DNA of 64,000 nucleotides from Chlorobiota bacterium (GTDB lineage Bacteria > Bacteroidota > Bacteroidia > Bacteroidales > VadinHA17): contig JAADHC010000058.1 of NCBI GenBank assembly GCA_013152085.1, positions 1 through 64,000 on the forward strand, in the 5' to 3' direction. Every line of letters starts with the position of its first letter. Position 1 is the first letter of the stretch. The notes beneath the pieces are model-generated. The model worked only from the letters and a program-made list of their open reading frames with translations, was not told the origin of the DNA and ran no database searches. Of the stretch, positions 18,015 through 28,046 are shown in pieces. The position numbers and the translations under genes were made by a program.

Positions 18015-20489
18015 TTATCTTACGATAATTTTCTTTCGAACGACTCCTTTTTCCGTAGAAATTTCAAGGATAAAGATACCTTTCATTTTATCCAGGGTCA
18101 GGTCGGTTGTGGTAAGGCCTGTTTCATGAGGTTGTTGCATCAGTACTTTCCCGGCCAGTGACAATACCCTGATATTGCTGATCGGTATCCCGGCCGAAAC
18201 GGTAAACTGTCCTTCCCCGGGATTCGGATAGATGGTAACGGAAATTTCTGCCAAAGTATTGACAGCGGCAGGCGACTGCACCAGAACAACCATATCGGCG
18301 GATGAACAGTAATCCGGACTGCTGACCAGGCATACCTTATAACTTACAGTGTCCAGACCAAGAAAATCCTGTTCGGGTGTATAGGTAATGGTTCCGTCTC
18401 CGTTATTCAGGGCAGTGCCGTGAGGCGGATTATTAAGTAAAGTCAGTGTAAAACTCCCGGGAATTTGATCATTTGCCGTTACATTTACCGTTGTATCCTG
18501 GTTTTTATCAAGGGTTACGTAATCATTCTTACATTCCGGTACTTCAACGATGATATTCCCATTGGCAAACCGTTGTGTAAATTCCTGGTAATATATGTTT
18601 GCAATCGTGGCATCATGAACGATGAGCGTATTTTCATCATTCCGGTATTCTGCCGAGGAACTCCAGTTGTGACTACCGGTCAGTACCAGGGGGTCGGAGG
18701 TTGGATTTGAATTGTCTACGATCAGGTATTTGTGATGCATAATCCCCGATTCGCCGGTTTTCCGGAAATTGGTTCCAAGCGCACTTTCCAGGGTGGTTTT
18801 TACCGTGGCCATACTCGGATCGGTATCGCTGTTTACCAACACTTTTGCAGTAACGCCGGCATTAGCCCTGTCGCGGATGGCATAGCCCAGTTCATTCCGG
18901 GTGATGATCATGGCCGCTACCGAAAGATCTGCATCGGCGGAATTTATAGCCCCCAGGATCTTTGAAGTGGTGCCGTCGGAAGGACTGAAATAACATTCCA
19001 CCCTCCGGCCACCGATCACAAATTCGTGAGGGGTATTATCGGTTTTATCAGGACCGAATCTGCTTTTACCGGGGTCGGGTTGAAGGCCTGTACTGCCGAA
19101 CATTTCATTGAACTCCAGGGTATAGGCTTTGGCCAGACTTTGGTCCTGAAGAATGATCACATTATTGGCATCTGTGTTGATCTGGCCATCCGTAAAGTTT
19201 GTGGAACCGGTCCAGACAATGGGAACATCCGGGTCTGATACGTAAGCGTCAAAGATCACGAATTTATTATGCATGATTCCGTAATCGGGATATCCCTGTA
19301 CCGGATCGGCCAGGGTGCCGATACCGGGATCCAGATCATTAATTCCGGCATTTCCGGCGTCACTGTCGTAGATTACCCTGACTTTGATTCCCCGGTCATA
19401 TGCTGCATTTAAAGCGGTGGAAATATTGGAAATTCCGGAATTATCAAAGTTGTATATCGTGACATCAATAGATTCCTGTGCCCGTTCAATATATTTTATC
19501 AGGGTGTCATCAATGGCATGGTCGAGCTGAATGGCATCTGTTCCGGTGGATACCGAATGGTCAACAGACCGGTTAAAATAGACCTTGATATCCCCGGTAG
19601 AATTGGAGGCGGTGATATAGGTGCCGGTATTTGATTTTGCCGTATCGCTGCCGTTTACCGAAAAGGCCATGATATAGAGTATTTCAGAGGGTGATCTTCC
19701 GGTAATGGAATAGGTATGGCTGGTTCCGGTACCGGAGCTGGGAAGGAATCCGAGTTCGAGCTCCGGTGTATTTCCAAACTTTAACTCGGACGTACCTGGA
19801 TTATCAGTTCCCCAGGTAAGTGAAAATCCGGTTGTTGTAATATTACTTACGGTAACCGGTGAGGTGAGATTGATGGAATTGGCAGGGATAAGGTCATTTT
19901 CATCCCGGGGTAAAACCTGATAGGCTGACTGGTATTGACCGAGTGGGCCAATGATCGTAACTTCTCCCGAAGGAATGACCGTTCCTGCCAGCGGAGAAGC
20001 ATTGTCGCTGATCCTGATTTCACCGGTTTGACCGTTAGCCGTAAAGTTATAATTTGTCTTTCCCTGAAAGGTACTGCCTGCAAGATCAAAAACAGCATTT
20101 TCAATACGTACCAGTTGCGCTTCGTAGGTGTCACTAAGCTGGTCAGGAGTGAGTATTACCGGATCGGGCAGGGTATTTCCCGAAGAGATGACCGTAAAGT
20201 TACTTACCGGACTAATTTCCAAAAGGTTATTATAGTCTGAAAGGGTTCCGGTAACCGAAATGCTGTCACCCCTTTGTACACTGCTCATGCTGCTGCTATA
20301 GACAGCAATGCCACCGGTAGGGTCCTGGAGGTAACGGATGGTTCCAAGTTCATTGCCATTGGTAACGACACCATTAACCGTTACCTGGGCACCGATACTT
20401 TGCTGACGTGCCGATGATATGGTGATTTGTGAAAAAACGGAACCGGAAATCAGGAACCAGGAGAGAAAAGTGATCAAAGTTTGTTTCAT
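18015..20489 (-). CDS. secreted phospholipase D-like protein with T9SS tail
   Basis: The 824-residue protein has a signal peptide (1-20), an OB-fold-like N-terminal domain (about 22-200, with GVVTNGNELGTIRYLQD), a fibronectin-like domain (about 205-290), and two PLD domains. HKD motifs are HNKFVIFD (near residue 410) and HHKYLIVD (near 590), each followed by TGS-x-N. Next comes an Ig/cadherin-like module (about 660-735) and a T9SS tail from about 745 (IYPNPGEGQF ... GIFILEIS). It should be exported across the outer membrane. A nuclease or phosphodiesterase/phospholipase is likely; the two HKD halves form one active site in this superfamily. It lies 82 bases behind the TonB receptor gene. Confidence 0.88.
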   Translation of the reverse strand: MKQTLITFLSWFLISGSVFSQITISSARQQSIGAQVTVNGVVTNGNELGTIRYLQDPTGGIAVYSSSMSSVQRGDSISVTGTLSDYNNLLEISPVSNFTVISSGNTLPDPVILTPDQLSDTYEAQLVRIENAVFDLAGSTFQGKTNYNFTANGQTGEIRISDNASPLAGTVIPSGEVTIIGPLGQYQSAYQVLPRDENDLIPANSINLTSPVTVSNITTTGFSLTWGTDNPGTSELKFGNTPELELGFLPSSGTGTSHTYSITGRSPSEILYIMAFSVNGSDTAKSNTGTYITASNSTGDIKVYFNRSVDHSVSTGTDAIQLDHAIDDTLIKYIERAQESIDVTIYNFDNSGISNISTALNAAYDRGIKVRVIYDSDAGNAGINDLDPGIGTLADPVQGYPDYGIMHNKFVIFDAYVSDPDVPIVWTGSTNFTDGQINTDANNVIILQDQSLAKAYTLEFNEMFGSTGLQPDPGKSRFGPDKTDNTPHEFVIGGRRVECYFSPSDGTTSKILGAINSADADLSVAAMIITRNELGYAIRDRANAGVTAKVLVNSDTDPSMATVKTTLESALGTNFRKTGESGIMHHKYLIVDNSNPTSDPLVLTGSHNWSSSAEYRNDENTLIVHDATIANIYYQEFTQRFANGNIIVEVPECKNDYVTLDKNQDTTVNVTANDQIPGSFTLTLLNNPPHGTALNNGDGTITYTPEQDFLGLDTVSYKVCLVSSPDYCSSADMVVLVQSPAAVNTLAEISVTIYPNPGEGQFTVSAGIPISNIRVLSLAGKVLMQQPHETGLTTTDLTLDKMKGIFILEISTEKGVVRKKIIVR

Positions 20490-20571
20490 GTGTTTAAAAT
20501 TTTATTCATTTTATTCATGAGATCGTTTCGCTTAGTTCATGTTCGTTTCATATTCATTTTGTTATGGATTA

Positions 20572-23337
20572 TTAGAATGTGATTTCAACCGAGCTGTTAA
20601 ATCTCCGGCCCATACCAAAGAATACCGTGGCTGATTTGGCATCGAAATCATTAAACGGCAGGGAATTATACGGGTCGTTATTTACAGCGTCGGAGATATA
20701 TTTGGTATTTAATGCATTAAAAAGGGAAAAACGGAAATTAATTCCTGTTTTACCGGCACGGAGATGGTAACCGAGATGCAGATCAAACAGGGCATAGTTG
20801 GGTACTTTCCATGAGTCCACAGGGTTTCCGGCTTCGTCTGTGGTGGATTCCGGCGTAAAATCCGAATAATACCGGGCAAAATAAGTATATCTTGAATTGA
20901 TATAGAAACCTCTAAAGGGTTCGTAGCGGATGCTCGTTCCTACTTGTGTCTGTGCGGCATCACCCACATGGATACCGGTAGCATCAAAATTAATAACTTT
21001 ATTTACCGGTTCATTGGTATCATAGTTATAGTATTGGAGGTTTTCGACTCTTTTATCCCACCGCCAGTCACCCAAAGAGAGGAGTCCCTGAATATTCAGA
21101 TTATGCCGGGCTTTCCAGATCATGTCCAGTTCAATGCCTTTGTGCAAGGCATCCATCCCGGGGATATCGGCATATACCCTGATTTTGTTTTTATCGGGGT
21201 CATCGGGATTGAACCCGTTTTCACCGGGTTGCAATACATAGTTTGAATAGACCCGGTTGGTGGGTTTATTCTGCCACTTTGTCAGATAAGCATTCAGGTT
21301 TAAAGAAAAACGAGGAGAACCGTAATGGTAACCGGTTTCCAGCGCCTTGATTTTTTCATTTCCGGTTTCATCGGCAAATTCGGTCGTGTATCCTTTATAG
21401 AAATAACGGTAAGCACGAACCTTTGAAAGGAATCCGGTATTCAGATAGATATTTGAACGGGGAGAGAGGTTGTAGTTTCCTCCGGCCTTAATGGTAAATC
21501 CGGGTTTCCAGAACCAGCCGGAATTTCTGTTGGCGAAATAATCAATCTTTTTGTATCCGTTAATGGCTGACGTCAGATTAATAAAGAAACTATAACCATT
21601 TCCGGTATATTCGGTCTGGAAAAACAAGCCTCCCCAGTTTACCAGGCCTTTGTAATAATACCGGGTAGTATCTCCCGGATATTTCATCGCCAATGAAGAA
21701 TCTGTGTCGTAATTATTACGAAGATCTGACTTATCAACGGCATAATCTCCGCCCAGCAGGTCGGTAATGGTAGTATAATGAATTCCGGTATACTGTCTCA
21801 GATCCACACCTCCGGCAATTTTCAGATTATCGGAAGGCGTTAAATTAAAGGTAGAAAGCAGGCCTGTCCAGATGTGATCATTATGCTGACGGGTCATATA
21901 ATTGTAAGAGACGTAAAGAGAATCAGAATAGCGATTGTCAATGGGATAAACCGGACCGAAAGGGGTTTGTGTTGGTTTTGCATTGGCATCATAGATGCTC
22001 TGCCAGTCGATTTCGCCATACCGGCTGGAATCGGGGTCCTGGATCAGCATGGTTTCGCGTATACTGTGTGCCGGACGGTCACCGCCACCCGTACCCAGCG
22101 ATAAATAGGCGATATTGGAAAGAGTCAGCTTATTACTGACTCTCCAGAAATCACGCAGGCTGAATTGTGGTTTATGGTAGATATTTACCCGTTCGCTGAG
22201 ACCCTCGAGCGGGGCATCCGGGTTAAAACGGTCCCGTTTCAATTGTCCCCAATGCTGGTTATAACCTATACCTTTATCATAGATTTTAGGACGGTAAAGA
22301 AAATTGCCGAGAGAATCTGTAACATCAACATCAATACCAAGCTTTCGGGCATAATCCAGGTTATACGTTGCTATGGCACGTTTGTAAGATCGCTGTTCAT
22401 GGTGTTGCGGAGCTCCCATGGCCGAAAAGGTCAGAATATGTGCACCGGTGCGTTTATCGATCTTGGCATAATAAAACCACCCTTCGGAAAAGGTATGATC
22501 GACCCAGCCCTGTCCGCGTTTGTATGAGCCGGCAAGCGTAATGCCCCAGCCACCGGGAAGCTTTCCGGAAGTATAACCAACGGAGGAACGGATTTTTCCT
22601 TCGCTGGTAATTTCCTGTTTTACGGAAAGTTCCCTTTTGTTCCGGATACCCATGGTCAGAATGTTTAGCGTACCCCCGACAGACGGGAGGGCCAGTTTGG
22701 ATGCTCCCAGTCCCCGTTGGACCTGAATGGTACGTGTTACCTGATCGAGGCCGAACCAGTTAGACCAGTACACCCATCCGTTTTCCATATCGTTTACCGG
22801 AATACCGTCAATCATCACGGCAATATTGCGTTGATTAAATCCGCGGATGGTAATTCTTGCATCGCCGTCACCGCCGCCCTGCTGGGTAGCATAGACACCT
22901 GGTGTGGAATTAAGAATCAGGGGAATATCCCTGCCACCGAGTTCCTCTTTGATCTTTGCCGGCAAAACATTGGTAAAAGCTACAGGGGTTTGTCTGTTTC
23001 TGGCCACATCGGCTACTACCTGAACTTCATTGATCGTAAGCGTTTTGAGAGAGATCGTGATATAAACATCTTTCTGACCAACGGTTACCGTAATATTGCG
23101 TGGTTCGTAACCTACATAAGAAATTCTCAGTGTTTGTTTTCCCGGAGTTAATGTCAATACAAAAGAGCCATCGACATCGGTAACGGTTCCCGAACCGTCT
23201 TCGGCAAGAATATTGGCACCTATGAGTGTTTCTCCCGTCGACTGGTCAGTCACCACTCCCCTGACCGTTCCCTGTTGTGCAAACATAAACCCCTGTATGG
23301 AAAGTAACAGGAATGTGACCGGAACTATTTTTTTCAT
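20572..23337 (-). CDS. TonB-dependent receptor with carboxypeptidase-regulatory-like domain
   Basis: The 921-residue outer-membrane receptor has a signal peptide (MKKIVPV, hydrophobic run, ending FAQ). The ATG two codons upstream is a less likely start. Then comes a CarboxypepD_reg-like beta domain (GTVRGVVTDQSTGETLIGAN, about 22-105), the plug (RDIPLILNSTPGVYATQQ, then RITIRGFNQRNIAVMIDG) and a 22-strand barrel ending in a terminal Phe. No SusD partner is adjacent, so it is not a classical starch-type system. The neighbours are secreted lamin-tail and PLD-like proteins. Substrate unknown; a phosphorus- or nucleic-acid-derived ligand is a guess from the PLD gene. Confidence 0.93.
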   Translation of the reverse strand: MKKIVPVTFLLLSIQGFMFAQQGTVRGVVTDQSTGETLIGANILAEDGSGTVTDVDGSFVLTLTPGKQTLRISYVGYEPRNITVTVGQKDVYITISLKTLTINEVQVVADVARNRQTPVAFTNVLPAKIKEELGGRDIPLILNSTPGVYATQQGGGDGDARITIRGFNQRNIAVMIDGIPVNDMENGWVYWSNWFGLDQVTRTIQVQRGLGASKLALPSVGGTLNILTMGIRNKRELSVKQEITSEGKIRSSVGYTSGKLPGGWGITLAGSYKRGQGWVDHTFSEGWFYYAKIDKRTGAHILTFSAMGAPQHHEQRSYKRAIATYNLDYARKLGIDVDVTDSLGNFLYRPKIYDKGIGYNQHWGQLKRDRFNPDAPLEGLSERVNIYHKPQFSLRDFWRVSNKLTLSNIAYLSLGTGGGDRPAHSIRETMLIQDPDSSRYGEIDWQSIYDANAKPTQTPFGPVYPIDNRYSDSLYVSYNYMTRQHNDHIWTGLLSTFNLTPSDNLKIAGGVDLRQYTGIHYTTITDLLGGDYAVDKSDLRNNYDTDSSLAMKYPGDTTRYYYKGLVNWGGLFFQTEYTGNGYSFFINLTSAINGYKKIDYFANRNSGWFWKPGFTIKAGGNYNLSPRSNIYLNTGFLSKVRAYRYFYKGYTTEFADETGNEKIKALETGYHYGSPRFSLNLNAYLTKWQNKPTNRVYSNYVLQPGENGFNPDDPDKNKIRVYADIPGMDALHKGIELDMIWKARHNLNIQGLLSLGDWRWDKRVENLQYYNYDTNEPVNKVINFDATGIHVGDAAQTQVGTSIRYEPFRGFYINSRYTYFARYYSDFTPESTTDEAGNPVDSWKVPNYALFDLHLGYHLRAGKTGINFRFSLFNALNTKYISDAVNNDPYNSLPFNDFDAKSATVFFGMGRRFNSSVEITF

Positions 23338-23372
23338 TACCAATAATTTGGAATCGGACAGTGTTCGTGAAC

Positions 23373-24443
23373 TTATCTGATCATAATTTTACGTACTTCT
23401 GTCCGGTTTCCTTCCATAGATACTTTGGCAAAGACCATTCCGTGAATATCGGGTGGTAAGGAGATGCTGACTTGCCGCCTTATTTCACCCAGGGTTTCCA
23501 GTGAAATAAGAATTTCCCCCAGTATATTGGTAATCTCAATGTGCCGGATGGTGTAATTGGTTATAATTTCCATATTTCCGCCGGTTACCGGGTTAGGATA
23601 GACGACTACCTGTGCAGGACGGGCAAGGGGCTGATTGACTGCAGTTGCAATATCACAGTTACTGAAATGGGTGCCCAGGGAATCCCAGAAATCCTTTTCA
23701 CTCGAAGCGGTATCCCATTCCATGGTAACCACAAAGGGATCGGGATTGTCCGTAACTCCTTTGGTGACGGTAACTTTACGGATCAGTGTGTGGTCTTTGG
23801 TCCAGGCGAGCCAGTACGGGCCGAAATACTGACCGGTTGTGTCATTTGCCTGTACGATGTAATTAATAACTTTCCCTTTGGTATAGATATTATTTACGGA
23901 ATCGACACGATATTCGACCGTAGTATCCTTAACAAACGACCAGCCGGTTTCTGACGAGATGGCACTTCCCAGACCGATTTGCCCGATCAGGTCAACAGCT
24001 ATGGCGTTGTCAATGTTCTTATCATCAGATTTGAGGAGGGCAATGGCATCGTTCCCGTTCATGTAGGTCGGAGCCGGGTAGGCATGGTCAAGCTGGTCGG
24101 CCAGGGCCTGGAGTGCGGGATCGCATTTCGGGGAAATATTGCCTCCGCCCAGGTCAGTATCTTCAGTTTGTCCGTTGACAAGCACAAAAGCGGTGTGTGC
24201 GGGAAGGAACCCTTCCAACTGGGTAAATCCCCCGGCGGTATAAGATGAAGATCCGTTACTATAGCGGGCGACAAAGTATTTGCCCAGATCCACGATCTGA
24301 TCAGTGGGGTTATAAATCTCAAGCGCTTTATTATTTCCGGAACCCTCAACATATTCCGAGAAGAAGAGCTCACTGCAATCCTGCCCGTTTACCAATATAG
24401 CAGGTGTGGCAAGAATCAAGAAAAAAGGTAGAAATTTCTTCAT
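23373..24443 (-). CDS. secreted lamin-tail-domain protein with T9SS tail
   Basis: The ATG at 24443 opens a signal peptide (MKKFLPFFLILATPAILVNG); the frame runs 16 codons further up but without signal character. Residues 22-130 are a lamin-tail domain (LFFSEYVEGSGNNKALEIYN is the family signature). A central region of unknown fold follows, and a T9SS tail from about residue 285 (VYPNPVTGGNMEI ... KIMIR). In Bacteroidota such proteins often accompany secreted nucleases or phosphatases. It is first of a three-gene run with the TonB receptor (35 bases on) and the PLD-like gene. Confidence 0.85.
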   Translation of the reverse strand: MKKFLPFFLILATPAILVNGQDCSELFFSEYVEGSGNNKALEIYNPTDQIVDLGKYFVARYSNGSSSYTAGGFTQLEGFLPAHTAFVLVNGQTEDTDLGGGNISPKCDPALQALADQLDHAYPAPTYMNGNDAIALLKSDDKNIDNAIAVDLIGQIGLGSAISSETGWSFVKDTTVEYRVDSVNNIYTKGKVINYIVQANDTTGQYFGPYWLAWTKDHTLIRKVTVTKGVTDNPDPFVVTMEWDTASSEKDFWDSLGTHFSNCDIATAVNQPLARPAQVVVYPNPVTGGNMEIITNYTIRHIEITNILGEILISLETLGEIRRQVSISLPPDIHGMVFAKVSMEGNRTEVRKIMIR

Positions 24444-24568
24444 AATGCATGCTTTAAAAGTCTGTAAAAGATCACTGAGAAAAAGGATCATAAAGGTAAT
24501 AAACTTTTTCCTGTAGAAGAAAATGTGCGGTGCAATGTTATCAACAAAATCGGGTGTTTTATCAAATC

Positions 24569-25324
24569 CTATTTGTGGGTACAGGAAAGGAGACTGATTA
24601 TCTTTTCGAGGTCACCGGGTGTATCAACCATATGATTATCATAGCTTGATATAAATGTATTAATCGAAAATCCGTTTTGAAGCCAGCGGAGTTGTTCAAG
24701 GGATTCGGCGGTTTCGAGAGATGAAGTCGGTAATCCGGTCACTTTCTGCAGAATCTCTTTTTTGAATCCGTACAGCCCGATATGCTTGTAAAAAGTATGA
24801 TGTTTCAGCCATTGATCCGGAGGAAGATCGCGGAGGTAGGGTATGGGGGTCCGGGAAAAATAGAGTGCATGATGATCGTTGTCCGTAATTACTTTCGGGA
24901 TGTTGGAATTAATCAGTTCACTGTGAGAAGTGATCTTGCGAATCAGTGTGGCAATCATGGTGGAAGGGTCGTTGAAACAGGAGATCAGTTCCCTGATTTG
25001 TTCTGGCTCGATCAGGGGTTCGTCACCCTGGATGTTCAGAACAATATCAACAGAAACACCACGCTGTTCTTCCCAGATGTTCAATGCCTCAAAACACCGG
25101 TCGGTACCGCTTTTATGGTGGATGCCGGTCATGACCACCCGGCCGCCGAAATCATTAACTTTCGTGAATATTCGCTTATCATCGGTAGCCACTACGGTTT
25201 CGGTAACCTTCGATGTGCGTTCATATACATGCTGTATCATGGGTTTCCCGAGAATATCCGCCAGGGGTTTTCCCGGGAACCTGGATGACTGGTAGCGTGC
25301 GGGGATGACAGCAAGAATATTCAT
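24569..25324 (-). CDS. kdsB: 3-deoxy-manno-octulosonate cytidylyltransferase
   Basis: The 251-residue protein matches KdsB throughout: IPARYQSSRFPGKPLADI at the nucleotide site, QGDEPLI, then HHALYFSRTPIPY and KHIGLYGFKKEIL. It makes CMP-Kdo from CTP and Kdo in the cytoplasm for lipid A core synthesis, which shows a Gram-negative envelope. It is a single gene, divergent from the DUF1343 gene. The length is standard. Confidence 0.96.
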   Translation of the reverse strand: MNILAVIPARYQSSRFPGKPLADILGKPMIQHVYERTSKVTETVVATDDKRIFTKVNDFGGRVVMTGIHHKSGTDRCFEALNIWEEQRGVSVDIVLNIQGDEPLIEPEQIRELISCFNDPSTMIATLIRKITSHSELINSNIPKVITDNDHHALYFSRTPIPYLRDLPPDQWLKHHTFYKHIGLYGFKKEILQKVTGLPTSSLETAESLEQLRWLQNGFSINTFISSYDNHMVDTPGDLEKIISLLSCTHK

Positions 25325-25443
25325 GGTTCAAAAATAAACAAAAAACTTTATCCCGGACAGTGCGGTTATTTTCCGGCGATTCCGGGAAACCGGCCGGGAT
25401 GTTTTCTTTGTTTTAAAATTATCACCATTTTTGATTAAAATTC

Positions 25444-25449
25444 GGAGGT
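25444..25449 (+). promoter_or_regulatory. strong Shine-Dalgarno (GGAGGT) before the DUF1343 gene
   Basis: GGAGGT lies four bases before the ATG at 25454. Most starts in this window have no such site, as is usual in Bacteroidota, so this fixes the start and suggests efficient initiation. Confidence 0.6.
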
Positions 25450-25453
25450 AACG

Positions 25454-26656
25454 ATGATACCGGGAATTACGGTTTTTATCAGCAATAAATCATTAACCGC
25501 GAAGTTACGCGGAAAACGTGTAGCCTTTTTCGGAAATGAAGCTTCTGTTGATAAATGTGGCCGGTCATCCATGTCGCTGCTGGGAGAACATAAAGATATT
25601 CATCTTGTTTGTGCCTTTGGCCCGCAACATGGATTTTACGGCGAAAAGCAGGACAACATGATTGAATCGGATGATTTTCATGATCATGATCTTGGAATTC
25701 CGGTTTTCAGTCTCTACGGGAAGGTACGACGACCCACACCTGAAATGATGGATCATTTTGATGTCCTGGTTGTCGATTTGCAGGATCTGGGGGTCAGGGT
25801 TTATACCTATGTTACCACGCTGTTTTATTTGATTGATGCCTGCCATCAATTTGGCAAAGCGTTATGGATCCTGGACCGTCCGAATCCGTCAGGACGGCAA
25901 ACAGAAGGTCTGATGCTGGAGGACGGTTGGGAAAGTTTTATAGGACCGGCACGGATGATCATGCAGTACGGACTGACCCTGGCAGAGCTTGCTTCGTGGT
26001 ATATTGCCGAACACAACTATACGGTTGATCTTTTAATCGTAAAAATGGAAGATTATGATCCGGGTGCAGCTCCCGGCTACGGATGGCCGGTATTTGAACT
26101 GCCCTGGGTTAATCCGAGTCCGAATGCTTCGGGACTCAACATGGCCCGGTGTTATCCGGGAACATGCCTGATCGAGGGAACGAATCTATCTGAGGGACGA
26201 GGGACCACACATCCCCTTGAAATGGTAGGTGCTCCCGGGCTGGATTTTAAGCGTTTGCTGGACAGGATGAAAAAATTACTACCCGGGTGGACGGAGGGTG
26301 CTGTTGTGCGCCTTTGCCATTTTGAGCCGGTATTTGACAAACATACCGGTTCTGTGTGTACAGGGATCCAGATACATACCGATTCCGGGGCATTTGATCC
26401 ACAACAGTTTAAACCCTTCAGGTTGATGGCACTGATGTTAAAGGCAATCCGGCTGGAATATCCGGAATATTCATTGTGGCGATATTTTATGTTCGAGTAT
26501 GAAACAGAACGGATGGCCATAGATCTTTTATCGGGGAGTGATTTTTTACGCCGGTGGACTGACGATCCGGGTGCTGAAACGGATGATCTGGAGAAAAAGC
26601 TGACTGATAACGAATCTGAGTGGATAGAAATAACCGGGACATTCCGGATTTATTGA
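25454..26656 (+). CDS. DUF1343 (NamZ-like) protein without signal peptide
   Basis: The 400-residue protein has the DUF1343 signatures: FGPQHGFYGE, GIPVFSLYG, VVDLQDLGVRVYTYVTT, LDRPNPSGRQTEG, and EGTNLSEGRGTTHPLE, followed by the VGAPG block. Bacillus NamZ of this family is an exo-beta-N-acetylmuramidase that removes MurNAc from muropeptides or disaccharides. The start, set by a strong ribosome site, gives no signal peptide, so the protein should be cytoplasmic and act on imported or recycled wall sugars; that location is inferred. It is followed by the sigma-54 activator on the same strand. Confidence 0.88.
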   Translation: MIPGITVFISNKSLTAKLRGKRVAFFGNEASVDKCGRSSMSLLGEHKDIHLVCAFGPQHGFYGEKQDNMIESDDFHDHDLGIPVFSLYGKVRRPTPEMMDHFDVLVVDLQDLGVRVYTYVTTLFYLIDACHQFGKALWILDRPNPSGRQTEGLMLEDGWESFIGPARMIMQYGLTLAELASWYIAEHNYTVDLLIVKMEDYDPGAAPGYGWPVFELPWVNPSPNASGLNMARCYPGTCLIEGTNLSEGRGTTHPLEMVGAPGLDFKRLLDRMKKLLPGWTEGAVVRLCHFEPVFDKHTGSVCTGIQIHTDSGAFDPQQFKPFRLMALMLKAIRLEYPEYSLWRYFMFEYETERMAIDLLSGSDFLRRWTDDPGAETDDLEKKLTDNESEWIEITGTFRIY

Positions 26657-26783
26657 TCATGGTACCGGTAACTTCTTTGCTTATTAATATAGGAATGTGT
26701 GAGCCTTCCCCGGAATTAAAAATCTTACCGGGAGGCATTTATAAAGTGGCAAAAAATGAGTATTTTCGCAAATTACAAGAAGT

Positions 26784-28028
26784 ATGGCATCCATGGACCG
26801 GATACAAAGTGTAAAGCAACGGTTTGGTATTATCGGCAATGATCCCGGATTGAACCGTGCGATAGATATTGCCTTGCAGGTATCTGCTACGGATCTTTCC
26901 GTATTGATTACCGGAGAAAGTGGTACGGGGAAAGAGGTTTTCCCTCAGATCATTCATCAGTTCAGTGCACGGAAGCATGGTCAGTATATTGCTGTAAACT
27001 GCGGGGCTATTCCGGAAGGGACGATCGACAGTGAGCTGTTCGGGCATGAAAAAGGTTCCTTTACCGGTGCGACAGACAGCCGGAAAGGTTACTTTGAAGT
27101 AGCTGATGGCGGAACCATTTTTATGGATGAAGTCGCCGAATTACCGTTATCTACCCAGGTAAGGCTGTTGCGGGTCCTTGAATCGGGTGAGTTTATCAGG
27201 GTCGGGTCATCAAAGGTGCATAAAACGGATGTACGGGTCATAACCGCCACCAACATTGATATTTTGATTCCTATCCAGAACGGAAAATTCAGGGAAGATC
27301 TCTATTATCGTCTGAATACAGTACCTATCCATATTCCGCCATTACGCAGGAGGAAAGAAGATATTTTATTGTTATTCAGAAAGTTCGCTGTCGATTTTTC
27401 CGAAAAATACCGTATGCCACCGATTCGTCTCAGTGAGGATGCCCAGGAAATACTGGTGAGTTACCGCTGGCCGGGGAATGTGCGCCAGTTAAAAAACATT
27501 ACCGAACAAATCTCAGTCATTGAAAACAAACGGATCATAGATGGTGAAACGCTAAAACGGTACATGCCGGATTATATGGGAGTTAAACTTCCGGCGTTGA
27601 TCCCGAAACCGGCAGATGAAAAATCATTTGCTTCGGAGCGGGAAATTCTGTACAAGATTCTTTTCGACCTGAAAGGAGATATGAATGATCTGAAAAAGAT
27701 CGTTTTCGAGATGCTGAAAAAGGGACCGATGTTTACGGATGTTCAGGATAATCATGAGCAATTGATCGAAAAGCTTTCGACTACCATGAAGGGAGGTGCT
27801 TCTGCGCCGGCACCGGAAAACAAACCGGTATATTCAGAACCGGAGAATCCTGCCATCGAGGATACCGAAGAAATTGTGGAAGAATCGTTATCCCTGGCAG
27901 ATAAAGAGATTGAGTTGATCAGGAAAGCGCTGGAGAAGCATCATGGGAGGCGTAAGCAGGCGGCCCAGGATCTGGGGATTTCGGAACGGACCTTATACCG
28001 GAAGATCAAAGAATATAATATAAACTAA
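26784..28028 (+). CDS. sigma-54-dependent Fis-family transcriptional activator
   Basis: The 414-residue protein has no receiver or sensor domain; the AAA+ domain starts near residue 15. It has Walker A GESGTGKE (near 45), the sigma-54 contact loop as GSFTGA (usual form GAFTGA), Walker B GGTIFMDEV and the arginine finger region FREDLYYRLN. After a linker rich in acidic and Pro residues comes a Fis-type helix-turn-helix (RRKQAAQDLGISERTLYRKI, near 390-410). Without an input domain it is likely always active or controlled by amount or a partner. It is followed by lptE 18 bases later, and lptE, the TPR-like gene and secG seem to share its transcript. Confidence 0.93.
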   Translation: MASMDRIQSVKQRFGIIGNDPGLNRAIDIALQVSATDLSVLITGESGTGKEVFPQIIHQFSARKHGQYIAVNCGAIPEGTIDSELFGHEKGSFTGATDSRKGYFEVADGGTIFMDEVAELPLSTQVRLLRVLESGEFIRVGSSKVHKTDVRVITATNIDILIPIQNGKFREDLYYRLNTVPIHIPPLRRRKEDILLLFRKFAVDFSEKYRMPPIRLSEDAQEILVSYRWPGNVRQLKNITEQISVIENKRIIDGETLKRYMPDYMGVKLPALIPKPADEKSFASEREILYKILFDLKGDMNDLKKIVFEMLKKGPMFTDVQDNHEQLIEKLSTTMKGGASAPAPENKPVYSEPENPAIEDTEEIVEESLSLADKEIELIRKALEKHHGRRKQAAQDLGISERTLYRKIKEYNIN

Positions 28029-28046
28029 GAAGTACCATTTCAGGGA

